Shown here piece after piece: positions 62,314 to 64,000 of a stretch of 64,000 nucleotides of DNA. Position 1 is the first letter of the stretch; each line of letters begins with the position of its first letter. Origin of the DNA: Vallitaleaceae bacterium (GTDB lineage: Bacteria > Bacillota > Clostridia > Lachnospirales > Vallitaleaceae); assembly GCA_028277605.1 (NCBI GenBank), contig JANQFZ010000068.1, positions 1 through 64,000 of the forward strand, in the 5' to 3' direction. The position numbers were made by a program, and so were the translations under genes. The notes under the pieces are model-generated. The model did no database searches. It was not told where the DNA came from and worked only from the letters and a program-made list of their open reading frames with translations.

Positions 62314-62354
62314 AAAAAGGAACTCTGAGTAATTAAAGGAGTTCCTTTTTTTTA
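62314..62354 (+). terminator. terminator of the sigG-ymxH transcript
   Basis: AAAAAGGAACTC (62314-62325) pairs perfectly with GAGTTCCTTTTT (62339-62350), and a T run continues. Confidence 0.9.
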
Positions 62355-62428
62355 CTAACCGTACAATCTTATGTTAAGTAATAATTAGAACAGTAAATAC
62401 AAGATAAGCAAAGTTAAAAAAGTCGGTA

Positions 62429-62457
62429 TTGACCAAATAACAGTTGTCTCTTATAAT
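62429..62457 (+). promoter_or_regulatory. SigmaA promoter of nrdR
   Basis: TTGACC (5/6, 62429-62434) and perfect TATAAT (62452-62457), spacer 17 bases, 44 bases before the start codon. Confidence 0.8.
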
Positions 62458-62501
62458 ATAGAAGAAAAAAATAAATATACAAAATGAGCTGGGGGAATTT
62501 G

Positions 62502-62954
62502 ATGAAATGTCCGTTTTGTAACCATGGTAATACCAAGGTTGTAGATTCAAGACCGTCGGATGATAATAATAGCATAAGAAGGAGAAGACAGTGTGAAGTC
62601 TGTGGGAAAAGGTTTACAACTTATGAAAAGATTGATACGATACCGTTAGTTGTCATAAAAAAAGATAAAACAAGAGAACCATACAGCAGAGATAAGCTTA
62701 TATCAGGTCTTGTGCGATCTTGTCATAAACGACCAGTTTCTTTACAAGAGCTAGATATACTGGTTGATGAAATAGAAAATACGCTCTATAATTCCATGCA
62801 GAGAGAAGTTGAGTCTCATGTAATTGGACAGATGGTTATGGATAAACTAAAAGAAGTCGATGAGGTGGCTTATGTTAGGTTTGCATCTGTATATAGAGAA
62901 TTTAAAGATATTAATACATTTATGGATGAGCTTAAGAAAATTCTTAATGAATAA
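62502..62954 (+). CDS. nrdR: transcriptional repressor NrdR
   Basis: ATP/dATP-sensing repressor of ribonucleotide reductase genes. 150 residues: an N-terminal zinc ribbon with [19 protein letters not shown] and [12 protein letters not shown], then an ATP-cone ([20 protein letters not shown]). ATG at 62502 is preferred to 62484, because GGGGG lies 7 bases before it. It is monocistronic. No NrdR box pair was placed upstream. Confidence 0.97.
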   Translation: MKCPFCNHGNTKVVDSRPSDDNNSIRRRRQCEVCGKRFTTYEKIDTIPLVVIKKDKTREPYSRDKLISGLVRSCHKRPVSLQELDILVDEIENTLYNSMQREVESHVIGQMVMDKLKEVDEVAYVRFASVYREFKDINTFMDELKKILNE

Positions 62955-63004
62955 TTCAATTAGATATCATCAATAGATATAGAAAGTATAAAAGGTATCT
63001 GGTT

Positions 63005-63064
63005 AAAGCATCTAAGGAGTGCCATAGATGGGGTAACACCTATTCATTGGCACGACTGCTTTTA
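63005..63064 (+). terminator. terminator of nrdR
   Basis: AAAGCA (63005-63010) with TGCTTT (63057-63062) and, inside it, GTGCCA (63019-63024) with TGGCAC (63048-63053). A further GGGGT/ACACC pair nests inside. Several T follow. Confidence 0.6.
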
Positions 63065-63142
63065 CGAGATATTTTTTTAATTGTATACTTAAAGCAAAAA
63101 GAACCGTCCCCATTGCTTGGAGTAGTATTTGCATAAGCTGTA

Positions 63143-63151
63143 TGATATAAT
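63143..63151 (+). promoter_or_regulatory. extended -10 promoter of the ComM/YifB gene
   Basis: TGATATAAT is an extended -10 element 31 bases before the start codon. No good -35 is placed. AGAACCGTCCCCATT at about 63101 lies just upstream and resembles a short element common between clostridial genes. Confidence 0.55.
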
Positions 63152-63181
63152 GCAGAAAGGAGTTTTTAAGGGGGAAAAATA

Positions 63182-64000
63182 ATGTTTAATAAGGTTTTTA
63201 GTGCTTCGTTACTAGGAATTAACGGTTATATTATTACGGTAGAAGTAGATGTATCGGATGGTTTTCCTAAATTGGATTTAGTTGGATTGCCTGATTCAGC
63301 AGTTAAAGAATCGGCTCAAAGAGTAAGAACAGCTATTAAAAATTCAAATTTTACATTTCCATATAGAAGGATAACTGTAAATCTGGCACCAGCTCATCTA
63401 AGAAAAGAAGGCTCATCCTATGATTTGCCTATCGCTGTAGGGATTTTAACCTGCTCTAATCTTATTCCAAAAGAAGCTTTAAATAAAACACTTTTTGTAG
63501 GTGAGCTTTCACTCAATGGAGATGTAAGAGCTGTTCATGGAATATTACCAATTGTGGATAAAGCAAAGTCAGCTGGTTTTAGGCGATGTATCGTACCAAA
63601 GGCCAATGCTTCTGAAGGGGCCGTTATTAAAGATATTGATATTATTGGTATAGATAATTTATCAGAGCTTGTTCAGTATCTAAATCAGAAAACCACAATT
63701 CCACCGACAAAGATTGATGTCGATGGATTATTTTACGATCTAAAGGGTAAAGCTAATAATACACTTGATTTTAAAGATATAAAAGGGCAGGAAAACGTCA
63801 GAAGAGCATTAGAAATTGCTGCTGCTGGTATGCACAATATATTGATGATTGGTCCACCGGGATCTGGTAAAACCATGATGGCAAAACGCTTACCCACTAT
63901 TCTACCTGATCTCAGCATAGACGAAAGTATAGAAATAACCAAAATATACAGTGTAGCAGGTTTATTAAATGACAATCAATCCCTAGTTACTAAAAGACCC
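63182..64000 (+). CDS. YifB/ComM family Mg chelatase-like AAA+ ATPase (5' part)
   Basis: Runs off the right edge with 273 codons visible. The N-terminal ChlI-like domain reads [60 protein letters not shown] and [20 protein letters not shown]. Then comes the AAA+ module with [17 protein letters not shown] and the Walker [16 protein letters not shown]. In Gram-negative bacteria ComM aids branch migration during natural transformation; the function in Firmicutes is less clear. The start follows AAGGGGGA. Confidence 0.93.
   Translation, partial: MFNKVFSASLLGINGYIITVEVDVSDGFPKLDLVGLPDSAVKESAQRVRTAIKNSNFTFPYRRITVNLAPAHLRKEGSSYDLPIAVGILTCSNLIPKEALNKTLFVGELSLNGDVRAVHGILPIVDKAKSAGFRRCIVPKANASEGAVIKDIDIIGIDNLSELVQYLNQKTTIPPTKIDVDGLFYDLKGKANNTLDFKDIKGQENVRRALEIAAAGMHNILMIGPPGSGKTMMAKRLPTILPDLSIDESIEITKIYSVAGLLNDNQSLVTKRP

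Larger units (their letters stand above)
62163..62501. other. gap between ymxH and nrdR
   Basis: 339 bases without a supported gene. A start-less run encoding LDSKTLKRLNEVQNKIRESG (62168-62230) looks protein-like but has no start codon. The terminator and the nrdR promoter described separately are also here. Confidence 0.5.

Overview
The window is chromosomal DNA of a spore-forming, AT-rich Gram-positive bacterium of the class Clostridia. The best guess is the Lachnospirales (a Vallitalea-like or Defluviitalea-like lineage), but that rank is inference. The basis is a suite of endospore genes (spoVS, spoIIM, spoVD-type PBP, spoIIGA, sigE, sigG, ymxH and two Spo0E-like regulators), a DNPR-type MurE that predicts meso-diaminopimelate peptidoglycan, SLH surface-layer anchoring, strong purine-rich Shine-Dalgarno sites, and frequent GTG/TTG starts.

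Layout. 1-11.9 kb is conserved housekeeping and sporulation DNA: cinA, recA (with an embedded LexA box), recX, rny, spoVS, an aspartate-type aminotransferase, purB, proC, an ADP-ribose Nudix hydrolase, spoIIM, xerD, then a convergent Spo0E-like gene and pgsA. 13-31.7 kb is accessory: a coiled-coil protein of unknown role, a MATE transporter, two unknown membrane proteins, a secreted GH26-like glycanase, a YibE/F protein, a LysM-tailed 5'-nucleotidase, a Gfo/Idh oxidoreductase with a CAT-like acetyltransferase, two lipoproteins separated by decayed genes, a 4-oxalocrotonate tautomerase and an AraC regulator. 31.7-42.7 kb holds ychF, a 57-codon membrane protein, a 2531-residue SLH surface protein and lgt. 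42.8-59 kb holds a second Spo0E-like gene and the division and cell wall cluster mraZ-rsmH-ftsL-pbpB-spoVD-murE-murF-mraY-murD-ftsW-murA-ftsQ-ftsZ. 59.2-64 kb is spoIIGA-sigE-sigG-ymxH-nrdR and the start of a ComM/YifB ATPase.

How the genes work together. The cell wall cluster makes lipid-linked precursor and builds the septum. The downstream spoIIG block turns septation into the mother-cell programme: SpoIIGA cleaves pro-SigmaE, and SigmaG then acts in the forespore. Several intergenic regions carry sporulation-type promoter signals matching the known regulation of the Bacillus subtilis orthologues: SigmaH before spoVS, SigmaE before spoIIM and before the spoVD-like PBP, a Spo0A-type SigmaA promoter with a 21-bp spacer before spoIIGA, and a SigmaF-like promoter before sigG. 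The two Spo0E-like proteins would counteract Spo0A phosphorylation.

No CRISPR array, rRNA, tRNA, prophage, insertion sequence or recognised defence island is visible. No clearly undescribed multi-gene system was found. The most interesting items are the regulatory sites, a probable AUA start codon for RNase Y, the absence of murG and ftsA from the division cluster, altered KTG boxes in both PBPs, and the giant SLH protein.
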